Below, piece after piece: positions 9,249 through 19,579 of a stretch of 64,000 nt of DNA. The notes under the pieces are model-generated. The model did no database searches, was not told the origin of the DNA, and saw only the letters and a program-made list of their open reading frames with translations. Made by a program: the position numbers and the translations under genes. Numbering within the stretch: position 1 is the first letter of the stretch; every line of letters starts with the position of its first letter. This DNA is from Coriobacteriaceae bacterium AM48-5 (lineage in GTDB: Bacteria > Actinomycetota > Coriobacteriia > Coriobacteriales > Coriobacteriaceae). Location of the stretch: NCBI GenBank assembly GCA_027669525.1, contig JAQEDJ010000004.1:1-64000 (forward strand). Direction: 5' to 3'.

Positions 9249-10963
9249 CTACGAGTGGACAACCACGCACAGGCCGACTTTGATGCAGTCGTGAAGTGCC
9301 TTTGCATCGGCCAGGCGCAGGTTGATGCAACCGTGGCTGCCGCACCACTTGTACGACTCGGCATTATCGAAGCTCTTGTCGTTTTGCCAGGTGGCGTCGT
9401 GGAATCCGACCATATTGCCCTCGAACGGCATCCAATAGCTGACCGGGCTCTCGTATTTGGGCTTGCCGGTCTCGGGGTCCTTGGCACCGATAAGCTTGCT
9501 GGCGCCATTGTTGCTGTTGATCTGCCATACGCCCTCGGGGGTGGCGTCCTCTCCCGGCTTGCCAGAAATAAAGTTGGCCTCCCAAACGATATTACCGTTC
9601 TCGTCATAGTAGCGCGCGTGCTGCTCGGACAGATCGACGTCGATATACGCCTTCCAGTCGGGCTCTCCCTTTGCGGTAAAGGTGTCGGCCTTCTGGGAGT
9701 ACTTGATCTCGATTTCGCCGGTCTGCTTGTTGTTAATGGCGTCCTCGACCTGCTTGGCGAGCGAGCTGCTGTCGATGGACCAACCAAAGTCACCGCCTTC
9801 GACGGCACACTGCTTGCCATCGGCGCGCGTCCACCAGCGAGTGGAGCCCACGGTATTAAAGCCGTTGGCGAGCTCGGCTGCCCAACTGCTGATCTGCGAC
9901 GTATCGAGCGTGGGGTTGGCCGGATCGGCAAAGCTGATCCACTGCAATACGGAGCTGCCATCAACCTTGCCGGCATCCTCGCCGTTGAGTTTGAGGGTCA
10001 CGTTGACGCCCAAGAAGTTGTTGGCGGCATCGCATGCGGCCTGAATCTGATCATCGGTCAGCGTTCCATTGAGCGGCTCATAGGCATCGTTGCCGAGCTT
10101 GGAAAGATCTACGGTCTCGGCCAGCGAGGCAAGCTCGAGCTCGGCATACTTAATGACATGCTCGCGGTTGAGTTTTTCGTTGGAGCGCGCCTTCTCGACG
10201 GTAAACTTGCCGGCCTGCTCGTCATAGGAGCTATTGGCCTCGAACGCGCCCGAACGCCCCTCGTTAAACTCGTCGATGGCGGCGCCAGATCCTTCTCAAA
10301 CTGCTTTTGGTCAAAGGTGTCGGAGAGCATGGACAGGTCGACGTCTTGATCAAGATCGACTTCGTTGGAGCTAGCGGTTGTTTTGGTCTTGCCGCTTAAG
10401 GATTCTACAAGGCGAACCGGCCATACAATGGCTTCGTTGCGGCTGATAATCTCTTTTGCGGCAGCTTCGCCGTCGACAATGGGCTCATCGGACTCGGGCT
10501 GATAGGTCCAGCTAAAATCATCGCCTGTCACGGTGAGCTTATAGTGCTTCCAAGCCGAGTTGACCTTGGTGGCGGCAGACGAAGCGTTGGAGAACGAGAC
10601 ATCGACGCCGGCGATAGTGGTGTTGGGGTAGGCTACCTGCGAAAACGCTACAACGCCTACGATATAGACAATGACGATAAGACCCAGAACGACAAAGAGC
10701 GTCGTCTTTTTGCCCGACTTATTGTTCTCGGCGGGTTTGCGTGCGGGGCCGCGATCGCCTCGAGCGTGCGTGGGGGGCTGCTTGGGCGCATTGCCATTTG
10801 CCTGGCGCTGCTGATGCTGCTTGTTCGGACGTTGGGAAACGTTTGCCGCACCTCGCTGCTGACCGCGGCTCGGCGCGATAGGACGCGGCGACTGAACGCC
10901 GCCGGTGTGCCTGCTCGGCTGCTGCGGATCGGGAATCAGTTGAGTTCGATCGTTTTGCGACAT
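9249..10963 (-). CDS. L,D-transpeptidase (YkuD domain) with membrane anchor, frame-broken
   Basis: Cell-wall enzyme forming 3-3 cross-links or anchoring proteins. A long cytoplasmic tail rich in Gln, Arg and Pro (about 85 residues) precedes a membrane helix (LFVVLGLIVIVYIVGVVAF). The extracellular part holds a PG-binding region (NTTIAGVDVSFSNASSAATK; DFSWTYQ) and ends with the YkuD domain: YIDVDLSEQHARYY, EGVWQINS, YWMPFEGNMVGFHDA and the catalytic SHGCINLRLADAKALHD with its Cys. A frame break near 10284 splits the gene. The start at 10963 (MSQNDRT) is preferred because the AAGGA at about 10 bases fits better than for the ATG at 10972. Confidence 0.92.
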
Positions 10964-11072
10964 CGTATGCATATCCTTCGGATTTCGCCTTGCGGCTCAT
11001 CGTGTTTTTACTGGGCTTGCATTATAGCGATTACCTAGTTGATTGTGGTATGGAAACGGTGGCATTCAAAAG

Positions 11073-11094
11073 AGGTGGGACATTTGTCCCACCT
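11073..11094 (-). terminator. Hairpin after the L-serine dehydratase gene
   Basis: AGGTGGGACA and TGTCCCACCT form a 10-bp stem with a TT loop; on the - strand it is followed by CTTTTGAAT. It sits just past the sdaA stop and about 100 bases before the transpeptidase start. Confidence 0.7.
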
Positions 11095-11112
11095 TCGAGT
11101 CGTTCTTTGTCG

Positions 11113-12758
11113 CTATCCGCACACACCGCATTTTGCACAGGCCGAAAGTGCGGCCGGAGCCTGCGCGATGCCGCCCTTTGCCGTCTCGCGCAGCGTGGCC
11201 GGCAACGCGTGGCCCACCGAGAGCACGACGTGCGCCATCTGGTCAAACGGCACCAGGCTCTTAATGCCGGCGAGGGCAAGCTGTGCGGAGCTAAAGGCGG
11301 CTGCCACACCGATGGCGTTGCGGTTTTGGCAGGGCACCTCCACGAGGCCACCGACGGGGTCACAAACGAGGCCCAGCAGATTACTCAGCGCGATGGAACT
11401 GGCATCGAGCGCCTGCTCGGGTGTGCCGCCGAGCATCTGCACCAGCGCGGCGGCAGCCATGGCGGCCGCACTTCCTACCTCAGCCTGGCAGCCGCCCTCG
11501 GCGCCGGCAACGCAGGCGCTCGTGGTGAGGTTGAGGCCGATGGCGGCGGCACAGTAGAGGGCGTCCATGACCTGCTCGTCGTCGAGCGGAAGGTGATCGG
11601 CGTCCATGACCTGCTCGTCGTCGAGCGGAAGGTGATCGGCGAGCGCCAGCACGCAACCGGGGACGACGCCCGCAGAGCCGGCGGTGGGGGCGGCGACGAT
11701 CACGCCCATGGTGGCGGAGCGCTCGAGCACGGCCATGGCGCGTGCTACGGCTTCGGTCTGGACGGCTCCCATTAAGCTGGAGCTCAGGTCGTTGTTGCCG
11801 GTGGCGTCGACGAGTTTAGCCTCGCCGCCGATAAGCCCGCCGAGCGAGCGCTGCGGATTGACGATGGGGGCCGTGGTCTCCTCGCGCATGACGTCGAGCA
11901 CGCGGCGCATGGCGGCGACGGCGTGCGCCTCACCGGTCAGGCGTGCTTCGCGCACGGCCATGACGGCGCCGATGTTGAGCCCCAGTTCCTTGCACGCATC
12001 GATCAGCTGCTCGCCGTCGTCGAAGATTTCCTTTGCCGAGACGCCGGGGGAGAGCGACGAGGCAGAACCGGGGAGCTCGATAAAGGTCGCGTAATTGACA
12101 TTGTCGAGCTTGCGTACCATGGGGATAACGGTGTCGTCGGGCGCGCGTCGGTCTCAAAGACGGAGTAGGCCTGGCCGCCCACTTCGGTGCGGTAGGTGCG
12201 GCAGAAGGCGATGTTCACATGGGCGTAGGCGAGCAGGTTGGTGAGCGCTGCGAGCACGCCGGGGACGTCCCGGTGCGCCACGAAGAGCGTGGAATACATG
12301 CCCGTGATGTCGACGCCGACGCCGTTAATGCGGCTGATGCGCATCTTGCCGCCGCCCAGGCTCTCGCCGCGGACCTGTGCCGTGGCGCCCGTGTCGTCGA
12401 CCATGTCGATGTCGACGGTGTTGGGGTGGATGGAGGCGTCGTCGCCTTTGATGTCAAAGTGATATTCGAGGCCCTGCTCGCGTGCGAGGTCGAAGGCCTG
12501 CTTGATGTTTTCATCATCGGTGTCGAGGCCTAGGATGCCAGCGACGAGTGCGCGATCGGTGCCGTGGCCGCGGTAGGTATGGGCGAAGGAGTTCCACAGG
12601 CCAAAGGTGACTTTGGTGATTCTGCCTTCCAGCAGGCTGGCGGCAACTTGGGCGCAGCGCAGGGCGCCGGCGGTGTGCGATGAGCTGGGGCCGACCATGA
12701 CGGGGCCCAAGATCTCGAATGCCGAGGTCGTAGCTAGTGTTTGTGGCTTGCCTGCCAT
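11113..12758 (-). CDS. sdaA: L-serine ammonia-lyase (Fe-S serine dehydratase), alpha and beta parts fused, frame-broken
   Basis: Converts L-serine to pyruvate and ammonia with a 4Fe-4S cluster. The N-terminal beta-type half shows EILGPVMVGPSSSHTAGALR and an ACT-like stretch (GVLAALTNLLAYAHVNIAF); after a frame break near 12150 the alpha half has GLIGGEAKL, ATMGVIVAAPTAGSAGVVPG, EGGCQAEVGSAAAMAAAALV and CDPVGGLVEVPCQNRNAIG, with the cluster cysteines. The start at 12758 (MAGKPQ) has AGGAG upstream. An exact 39-base tandem duplication inserts 13 extra residues (ADHLPLDDEQVMD repeated) after GCVLAL. The gene is monocistronic between two hairpins. Confidence 0.93.
11561..11641. repeat. Perfect 39-bp tandem duplication in sdaA
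   Basis: The unit containing GTCCATGACCTGCTCGTCGT and ending GGTGATCGGC occurs twice head to tail with period 39 and no mismatch. It is in frame and duplicates 13 codons. The adjacent duplication is not expected in the family. Confidence 0.95.
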
Positions 12759-12813
12759 ATGCGCTCCTGTTCTATCCCGTCGTCCCGAGGGGCGGGGCAT
12801 ACTCTGTCCCGCC

Positions 12814-12934
12814 GTTCCGAGGGCTTTAGTATTTGGTCGCCTGCTCGGACAGTCCTGCTCGCACGGAGGCCACATTGAGTGGCCTCCGGCTCGTGCGGAA
12901 CTCGCGATCGACCAAATACTAAAGCCCTCGGAAC
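12814..12934. repeat. Long nested palindrome, GTTCCGAGGGCTTTAGTATT type
   Basis: Two perfect 26-base arms lie at 12814-12839 and 12909-12934. The centre holds a second hairpin, GGAGGCCAC/GTGGCCTCC around 12865-12888, giving a cruciform-like nested structure of about 121 bases. It occupies the 340-base gap between metK and the sdaA start (12759-13101), which otherwise holds only the metK terminator. Nearby bases 12780-12810 repeat parts of the arm (CCGAGGGGCGGGG). Confidence 0.9.
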
Positions 12935-13030
12935 TTAGGATACATGGTTGGAGTCGCTCTGCTGCGAAATTTATCGGCCTGTGACCTATTCCATGTCTCA
13001 GGTCGGCTCATCTTCACCACCTTTAAATAA

Positions 13031-13064
13031 AAAAGAAGTACCGGTTGGAGCCGGTACTTCTTTT
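13031..13064 (-). terminator. Rho-independent terminator of metK
   Basis: Stem AAAAGAAGTACCGG / CCGGTACTTCTTTT with a six-base loop and flanking A and T runs, 38 bases past the metK stop. Confidence 0.9.
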
Positions 13065-13101
13065 GGTGCGTTGTTATTTGGCCGTGGCTTTTCTCGTTAG
13101 C

Positions 13102-14380
13102 TTACAGGCCGCAGGCTGCTTTGAGTTCGTTGACTCGGTCGGTCTTCTCCCAGGTGAAGTCGGCGTCTTCGCGGCCGAAGTGGCCGTAGGCTGCCGTCTT
13201 TTCGTAGATGGGGCGACGCAGGTCTAGGTCGCGGATGATTGCGCCGGGCGCAGGTCGAAGGTCTTCTCGACGGCCTCGACGATCTTGTCCTCGGCAACAT
13301 GCGCGGTACCGAAGGTGTCGACCATGATTGAAAGGGGCTTGGAAACGCCGATGGCGTAGGCAAGCTCGACTTCGCAGCGGTCGGCCAGACCGGCGGCGAC
13401 CACGTTCTTGGCGACCCAGCGCGCGGCATACGCGGCAGAGCGGTCGACCTTGGTGCAGTCCTTGCCGCTAAAGGCGCCACCGCCGTGACGGCCGTAGCCG
13501 CCGTAGGTGTCGACGATGATCTTGCGGCCGGTCAGGCCCGTGTCGCCCATAGGCCCGCCCACGACAAAGCGTCCGGTGGGGTTCACGTAGATGTCCGCGT
13601 TGTCCCACGGCATGTTCTCGGCAGCCATGACTGGCGTGATGACGTGCTCGATCAGATCGGCCTTGATCTTGCCCATGTCCTCGATCTCGGCGGCATGCTG
13701 CGTGGAGATGACGATGGTCGTGACCTCGACGGGCCTGCCATCTTCGTAACGCACGGTGACCTGGGTCTTGCCGTCGGGGCGTAGATAGGCCAGGGTGCCG
13801 TCGTGGCGCACGGCTGCTAGGCGCTCGGCCAAGCGGCTGGCAAGGTAGTGCGGCATGGGCATTAAGGTCTTGGTCTCGTTGGAGGCGTAACCGAACATCA
13901 TGCCCTGGTCGCCGGCGCGATCAGGTCGATCGGGTCGGTGGTAGCGCCGGTCTGGGTCTCGAAGGACTCGTCAACGCCCTGGGCGATATCGGGCGACTGC
14001 TCGTGGATGAGGCTCATAACGCCGCAGGTGTCGCAGTCAAAACCGAACTTGGCGCGGTTGTAGCCAATGCGGCGGATGACGCCGCGGGCGATTTCCTGTA
14101 CGTCGACGTAGGCCTGGGTGCGAATCTCGCCGGCGACGATGACGGTGCCGGTGGTCACGAGGGTCTCGCAGGCGCAGCGGACGTTCTCCACGTTGGCAGG
14201 CACGCCGTTGGGGGCGATGTAGCCCTGCTCCTGGAGCTCTATTTCTTTGGCGAGGATTGCGTCGAGGACGGCGTCGCTGATCTGGTCAGCGATCTTATCG
14301 GGATGACCTTCGGTTACCGACTCCGACGTAAAAACAAAGGACCCGTGTTGGGGCGGGATGGAACGAAGTTCTTCTGACAT
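13102..14380 (-). CDS. metK: S-adenosylmethionine synthetase, two frame breaks
   Basis: Makes SAM from ATP and methionine. The N-terminus [20 protein letters not shown] is the ATP-binding hallmark; the GDQG metal-binding segment spans a frame break near 13905 (..[15 protein letters not shown]); [19 protein letters not shown] is the phosphate-binding loop. A second break near 13240 leads to the end [20 protein letters not shown] and [10 protein letters not shown] before TAA. Repaired length is about 426 residues, a little longer than the E. coli enzyme owing to an insertion after [19 protein letters not shown]. Upstream AAAGGACAATC supplies the ribosome binding site. Confidence 0.96.
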
Positions 14381-14486
14381 GATTGTCCTTTCAAAAACGT
14401 GTCCCGGCGACCGTTACCATTCCGCCGGGCTCTCTATGCAAGGGCACATCATAGCGCGTAAATCAAACATTCACACCCTTTCCGCA

Positions 14487-14602
14487 CCTACTCATTGGGG
14501 ACAGACTTAAATGACCAGCCTTACCGAAGAGTGTCCTCAACGACCAGTCGTTTAAGAACGTTCCCAACGACTGGTCATTTAAGTCTGTCCCCAATGAGTA
14601 GG
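14487..14602. repeat. Long palindrome, CCTACTCATTGGGGACAGAC type
   Basis: Perfect 32-base arms at 14487-14518 and 14571-14602, with a nested pair GACCAGTCGTT / AACGACTGGTC inside. It lies between the divergent metK and gltX genes, so it is not a normal terminator position. The rest of this 303-base gap shows no gene. Confidence 0.93.
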
Positions 14603-14683
14603 TCGGTGCCCTTTGTGCGGAGGTTGCTTTGATGCTTTATACTGGTGCGGTTAGACATCCATCCTGCAATCGAGGAGATTTCC

Positions 14684-16159
14684 ATGGCATCAGACGTTCG
14701 CGTCCGCTTTGCACCCTCACCGACGGGCAAGCTGCACATCGGCGGCGCCCGCACCGCTATCTATAACTGGGCTTTCGCCCGTGCTAACGGCGGCACGTTC
14801 ATCCTGCGCATCGACGACACCGATCCCACCCGTTCCACCGACGAGAACACGCAGATCATCCTGCGCGCCATGCGTTGGCTGGGCCTGGACTGGGACGAGG
14901 GTCCCGAGGTGGGCGGAGACTTTGGCCCCTATGCCCAGACCGAGCGCCTGGACCTGTACAAGCAGGCTGCCCAGAAGCTTTGGGACGAGGGTAAGGCCTA
15001 TCCCTGCTTCTGCACCAAGGAGCAGCTCGACGCCGATCGCAAGGCCGCGCAGGAGCGCAAGGATCCCTTCCAGGGCTATCAGCGCCGTTGCCGCGATCTT
15101 GATCCCGAGGAGGCCCGCCGTCGCATCGAGGCCGGCGAGTCCTACGTCCTACGCATCAAGGTGCCCGAGGACCGCGGCGACGTCGTCATCCACGATGCCG
15201 TCCACGGCGAGGTGACCTTCGACGCCAAGGAGCTCGACGACTTTGTGATCTTCCGCTCCGATGGCACGCCCACGTACAACTTTGCGACCGTCGTCGACGA
15301 CGCCATGATGAAGATCACCCATGTCATCCGCGGCGACGACCACCTGTCCAACACCCCGCGTCAGGTCATGGTCTACGAGGCCCTCGGCGCGCCCGTGCCC
15401 ACGTTCGCCCACATCTCCATGATCCTGGGCGCCGACGGCAAGAAGCTCTCCAAGCGCCATGGCGCCACCTCGGTGGAGGAGTACCGCGACGCCGGCTACC
15501 TTTCCGACGCCTTCGTCAACTACCTGGCGCTGCTCGGCTGGTCGCTCGACGGCGAGACCACAATCATCCCGCGCGATGTCCTGGCCAGCAAGTTCTCGCT
15601 CGACCGCATCTCCAAGAACCCGGCGACCTTCGACCCAAAGAAACTCGACTGGGTCAACGCCGAGTACATCAACGGCATGTCCGATGCCCAGTTTGCCGAC
15701 GAGATCATGGTCCCCGAGCTGCACGAGGCGGGTCTCATCGAGGGCAACGTCGAGTACGGCGAGGACTGGATCGACGCGCTTGCCGCAATCGTCAAGCCGC
15801 GCACCAAGATGCCGGCCGACGCCGTGACCGTCGCCGCTCCCATCTTCGCTACGGTCGAGACGCTCGAGTATGACGAGAAATCCGTTAACAAGGGCCTGGC
15901 TAAGGAAGGCATGGGCGTCATTCTGGATGCCGCCAAGGCCGCGCTCGAGGGCGTGGACAAGTGGACTGCCGAGGCCATCGACGCCGCGCTTGAGCCGCTG
16001 CCCGAGCAGATGGACCTTAAGAAGCGCGTGGTGTTCCAGGCCGTGCGCGTCGCCGTCTGCGGCAACATGGTGAGCCCCCCGCTGGGCGAGACCATGGCGC
16101 TCGTCGGCCGCGACGACTGCCTGGCACGCATCGACCGCGCCCGCACGATGGCGCTGTAA
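14684..16159 (+). CDS. gltX: Glutamyl-tRNA synthetase
   Basis: Class I synthetase charging tRNA-Glu (and possibly tRNA-Gln for later amidation). Motifs: VRFAPSPTGKLHIGGARTA with the HIGH-type HIGG at residues 18-21, FILRIDDTDPTRS, the CFCTKEQLD segment, and the KMSKS-type KKLSKRHGATSVEEY near residue 254. The C-terminal helical anticodon-binding domain follows (KNPATFDPKKLDWVNAEYI). Length 491 fits. The start at 14684 (MASDVR) is chosen because GAGGAGA lies 7 bases upstream, although the frame stays open further. Intact frame, strongly G/C-ending codons. Confidence 0.97.
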   Translation: MASDVRVRFAPSPTGKLHIGGARTAIYNWAFARANGGTFILRIDDTDPTRSTDENTQIILRAMRWLGLDWDEGPEVGGDFGPYAQTERLDLYKQAAQKLWDEGKAYPCFCTKEQLDADRKAAQERKDPFQGYQRRCRDLDPEEARRRIEAGESYVLRIKVPEDRGDVVIHDAVHGEVTFDAKELDDFVIFRSDGTPTYNFATVVDDAMMKITHVIRGDDHLSNTPRQVMVYEALGAPVPTFAHISMILGADGKKLSKRHGATSVEEYRDAGYLSDAFVNYLALLGWSLDGETTIIPRDVLASKFSLDRISKNPATFDPKKLDWVNAEYINGMSDAQFADEIMVPELHEAGLIEGNVEYGEDWIDALAAIVKPRTKMPADAVTVAAPIFATVETLEYDEKSVNKGLAKEGMGVILDAAKAALEGVDKWTAEAIDAALEPLPEQMDLKKRVVFQAVRVAVCGNMVSPPLGETMALVGRDDCLARIDRARTMAL

Positions 16160-16182
16160 CAGTCGCGCAGACGCATGCATCT

Positions 16183-16216
16183 GAGCCCCGCTCACCACGA
16201 GTGGGGCTCTTGTTTC
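16183..16216 (+). terminator. Rho-independent terminator of gltX
   Basis: GAGCCCCGCTC / GAGTGGGGCTC stem with ACCAC loop, followed by TTGTTTCT. Confidence 0.88.
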
Positions 16217-16248
16217 TAAAGACGTATGGGATGGGAGGCACAGAGACC

Positions 16249-18698
16249 ATGGCTGAGCAACTGTCACTGTTTGGTTCGCCCGAACCGGAGCAAGCTCCCG
16301 TGAAGCATGTCCGCGCGGCCAAGCAGGCCAAGCTCGACCCTGCGCCAGAGCCTATTGCCGCCTACGCGAGCGTGGTCCTCGATATTCCCGCCCGTGCTCT
16401 GTCCGAGCCTTTTGCCTACGGCATCCCGCAGTCCCTTGCCGGCGAGGCCCAGATCGGGTCTACGGTCCTGGTCCACTTTGGCAACCGTGCCGCCGCGGGC
16501 TATATCGTTGACATTGCGTCTGAGCTCGGTGACTTGCAAGGCAACAGCGCCCTCGATTCTGCTCGCATAAAACCCATCGAGCCATCCTCAGCAAGCCGCT
16601 CTTTACCGCCGAGGCTGCCCGCATTGCGCGTTGGATGAGCCGCGAGTATGTCGCGACACTTTCCGAGTGCCTACGCCTGTTTTTGCCTCCGGGCGGCAGC
16701 CCGCGGGTCGTGAAGGGCAATGACGGGGCATGGGCGGTTGAGCGTCCGGCCGTCAAGCCTATCCAAAACCGTTGGGTGATGCTTACGCCCGAAGGCTTTG
16801 ACTATACGCCACCCAAGACCGCCGTCCGCCAGCGTCAGCTTATCGAGGCGCTCCAGTGCGGACCGGTCACGACGCGCGACCTCAACCTGCTCTACAACAG
16901 TATGTCGGCTACCATCAAGGCGCTCGAAAAACGCGGCGTCGTGGTGGTGGAGGAACGCCGTGCGTGGCGTGGCTGCAGCGAGCAGACCACGCTGTCCTCG
17001 GCAAGCGGCAAGGCGCCGGTCTCCCTTACCAACGGCCAGCAACAGGCACTCGCGCAGATTGAGCGCGCCCGTCTGGACGCTCATGGCGACGTGGTGTTGG
17101 TCGACGGCGTCACCGGCTCCGGCAAAACCGAGGTTTACCTCTCCGCTATCGAGCGCGTGCTCGCGGCAGGCCGCTCGGCCTGTGTGCTGGTGCCCGAGAT
17201 CTCGCTGACGGCCCAGACCGTCGGCCGCTTCCGCTCGCGCTTTGGCGAGACGGTCGCCGTGTTCCATTCGCGGCTTTCGGCCGGCGAGCGCCTGGACCAG
17301 TGGGATATGGTCGCCAGCGGTGCTGCCCGCGTGGTCGTCGGCGCCCGCTCAGCGCTCTTTTGCCCGCTTGGCGACCTGGGCCTCATCATCATCGACGAGG
17401 AACACGAGACCAGTTACAAGCAGGGCTCCAGTCCGCGCTACCACGCGCGCGAGGTGGCGGCCGAGATGGCGCGGCGCTACCGCTGCCCGCTCGTGTTGGC
17501 TCCGCCACGCCTTCTGCCGAGGCCCTCGACCGCTGCCGCCGTGGCACGTATAACGGTGCCACTTGGACTCGTGTCGAGATGCCGAGCGCCGGGACACGCC
17601 GTGCTGCCCACGGTCCGCATCGCCGACCTGCGCCGCGAGTTTTCGCGCGGCAGCCGCTCCATGTTTTCAAAACCCTTGATGGAGGGCTTGGAGCGCGTGG
17701 TCGAGCGCCGCGAGAAGGCCGTGCTGCTTCACAACCGCCGCGGTTTTGCGCCGTTTTTGATGTGCCGCGAGTGCGGCTGCGTCCCCACCTGCAACCACTG
17801 CTCAACCGCGCTCACGTATCACGAGCGCACGCATACGTTGCAGTGCCACACCTGCGGTTCGTCCTGGCGCGTACAACCCTATCCGGCGCCCACGAGCCGT
17901 TGCCCCAAATGCGGCAGCCGCTATCTGGCAAAAATGGGTCTGGGCACGCAGCAGATCGAGGATGCACTGCACCAGATGCTGCCCGAGGATGTCGCCATCA
18001 TTCGCATGGACGCCGATTCCACGCGTGGCAAGGACTCGCATAAAAAGTTGCTCGAACAGTTCGATGCCGCCGATTGCGCGGTGCTGCTGGGCACCCAGAT
18101 GATCGCTAAGGGCCTCGACTTTCCCGAGGTCACGCTTGTGGGTGTGGTCAATGCAGACTTTGCATTAAAGCTGCCCGATTTTAGAGCGGGGGAGCGCGCC
18201 TACGATTTGTTAGAGCAGGTCGCCGGTCGTGCCGGTCGCGGTGACCGCCCTGGCGAGGTCATCATCCAGACCTACCTGCCCGAGGATCCGGTCATTCGTG
18301 CCGTCGCTGAGCACGACCGTTCGATCTTTACCGACTACGATCTGGACCAGCGCCGCGACGCGCTGTACCCGCCGTTTGTTCGCCTGGTCAACATCTTGGT
18401 GTGGTCGGCAAACCGAGACGACGCGCAGGACTACATTGGGCGCATTGCAAAGCTTCTTAAGCGCCGCTGGCATGCCGCCGCGCCCGACTTTTTGCGGGCG
18501 GGGAGTGCCGTGCCGCAGGTGCTGGGCCCGGCTTCGTGTGTAATCGAGAGAGCCAAGGACCGTTATCGCTTCCACCTGCTTGTGAAGTCGCCCGTGGGGT
18601 ACCATGTCTCTGATGATATCGATGCCTGCCTCAAAGAGGTGGGCTCTGTGCGCGGCGTGAGCGTGAGCGTTGACGTCGACGCCTATGATTTGATGTAA
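16249..18698 (+). CDS. priA: Primosomal replication restart helicase PriA, three frame breaks
   Basis: DNA helicase that reloads the replisome at stalled forks. N-terminal 3'-end-binding domain: YASVVLDIPARALSEPFAYG, GSTVLVHFGNR. Helicase domain: Walker A GVTGSGKTEVY, DEEH box IIDEEHETSYKQGSSPRYHA, motif ATPS in the shifted frame (VGSATPSAEALDR), and zinc-binding cysteines CRECGCVPTCNHCSTAL and HTCGSSWRV..PKCGS. Frame changes near 16590, 17500 and 17590; the last two cancel. Start ATG 16249 has GGGAGG upstream. Repaired length is about 815 residues. Followed closely by def. Confidence 0.94.
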
Positions 18699-18716
18699 CA
18701 ACCCGAAAGGATGGCC

Positions 18717-19252
18717 ATGGAAGCCAACGGAATCGTACTGTCGCCCGACCCTCGTCTGCGCCAGGAGTGCGCCGTCATTGAGGAAATCACCCCGGCGATC
18801 GAGGCGCTTGCCGAGAAGATGAAGAAGATGATGTTCGAGAACGCCGGCTGCGGCCTGGCTGCCCCGCAGATCGGCGAGCTCATTCAGCTCGTCACCATCG
18901 ACTGCGACTATACCGATAAGAACGACTACGACCCGTACGTGCTCATCAACCCTGTCATTGTTGAACAGAGTGACCATCTGGTGCCCTATAGCGAGGGTTG
19001 CCTTTCCATTCCTGGCATTAGCTGCGAGATCGAGCGTCCCGATCACGTTGTCGTCGAGGCGTATGACCTGGATGCCAACCTGATCCGCTATGAGCCACGG
19101 GCGATCTGTTCTGCGTGTGCCTGCAGCACGAGATCGATCACCTGCACGGCAACACCATGTTCGAGCGACTGAAGCCGATGCAGAGGATCAAGGCCGTCAA
19201 GGAGTACCAGGACGCCCTGGCCCGCGGCGCTCGACCGGGCGAGACGGAGTAG
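18717..19252 (+). CDS. def: Peptide deformylase, frame-broken
   Basis: Metalloenzyme removing the formyl group from nascent proteins. Motif 1 GCGLAAPQIG, motif 2 EGCLSIPG and motif 3 LQHEIDHLHGNTMFERL give the metal ligands Cys and two His; motif 3 is reached only after a frame break near 19098. ATG 18717 is preferred over 18711 since the GAAAGG abuts the latter. It sits between priA and fmt, the usual deformylase-formyltransferase neighbourhood, and ends just before a long palindrome. Confidence 0.93.
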
Positions 19253-19260
19253 GTCCCACC

Positions 19261-19362
19261 GTCCCCGGTGCTGAGCGCCCACATATCATCCCGTGCTCAA
19301 ACATTCTCGCTTTGCTGCGAAACTGCGCGCGGGACGATATGTGGGCGCTCAGCACCGGGGAC
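19261..19362. repeat. Long palindrome, GTCCCCGGTGCTGAGCGCCC type
   Basis: Perfect 27-base arms at 19261-19287 and 19336-19362, extending to 33 bases with one mismatch (inner ATCCCG / CGGGAC). About 36 bases of loop. It starts 9 bases after the def stop. The following 19363-19570 is T-rich and shows no gene; it may carry the fmt promoter. Confidence 0.93.
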
Positions 19363-19579
19363 TGCGTTGTTCTGGCTCGGTTCGCCCGGGTGCCGTCGGG
19401 CCAGGGATGGGCGTCTTCGCTGATGGGTGCTTTGCTGAAAGAGCTGCTTTTATTGCGGCTCTTTCTTTGGTTTTGGGTATATTTGTTCTTGTTGAAATGT
19501 TATTGCGGATGGGCTGGTGATTTGGCTTTCCGCTGCTCTTTGTAGCCGTCTCGGCTTTGGTTGAGGGGAGATGTCCTTT

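Noticed and set aside
14381..14486. SAM-responsive riboswitch upstream of metK
   Set aside because: The leader is short and shows no multi-helix SAM-riboswitch pattern that I can recognise.
15149..16267. A 372-codon open frame opposite gltX
   Set aside because: Product of strong G/C third-position bias; the protein has no recognisable motif and gltX is intact on the other strand.
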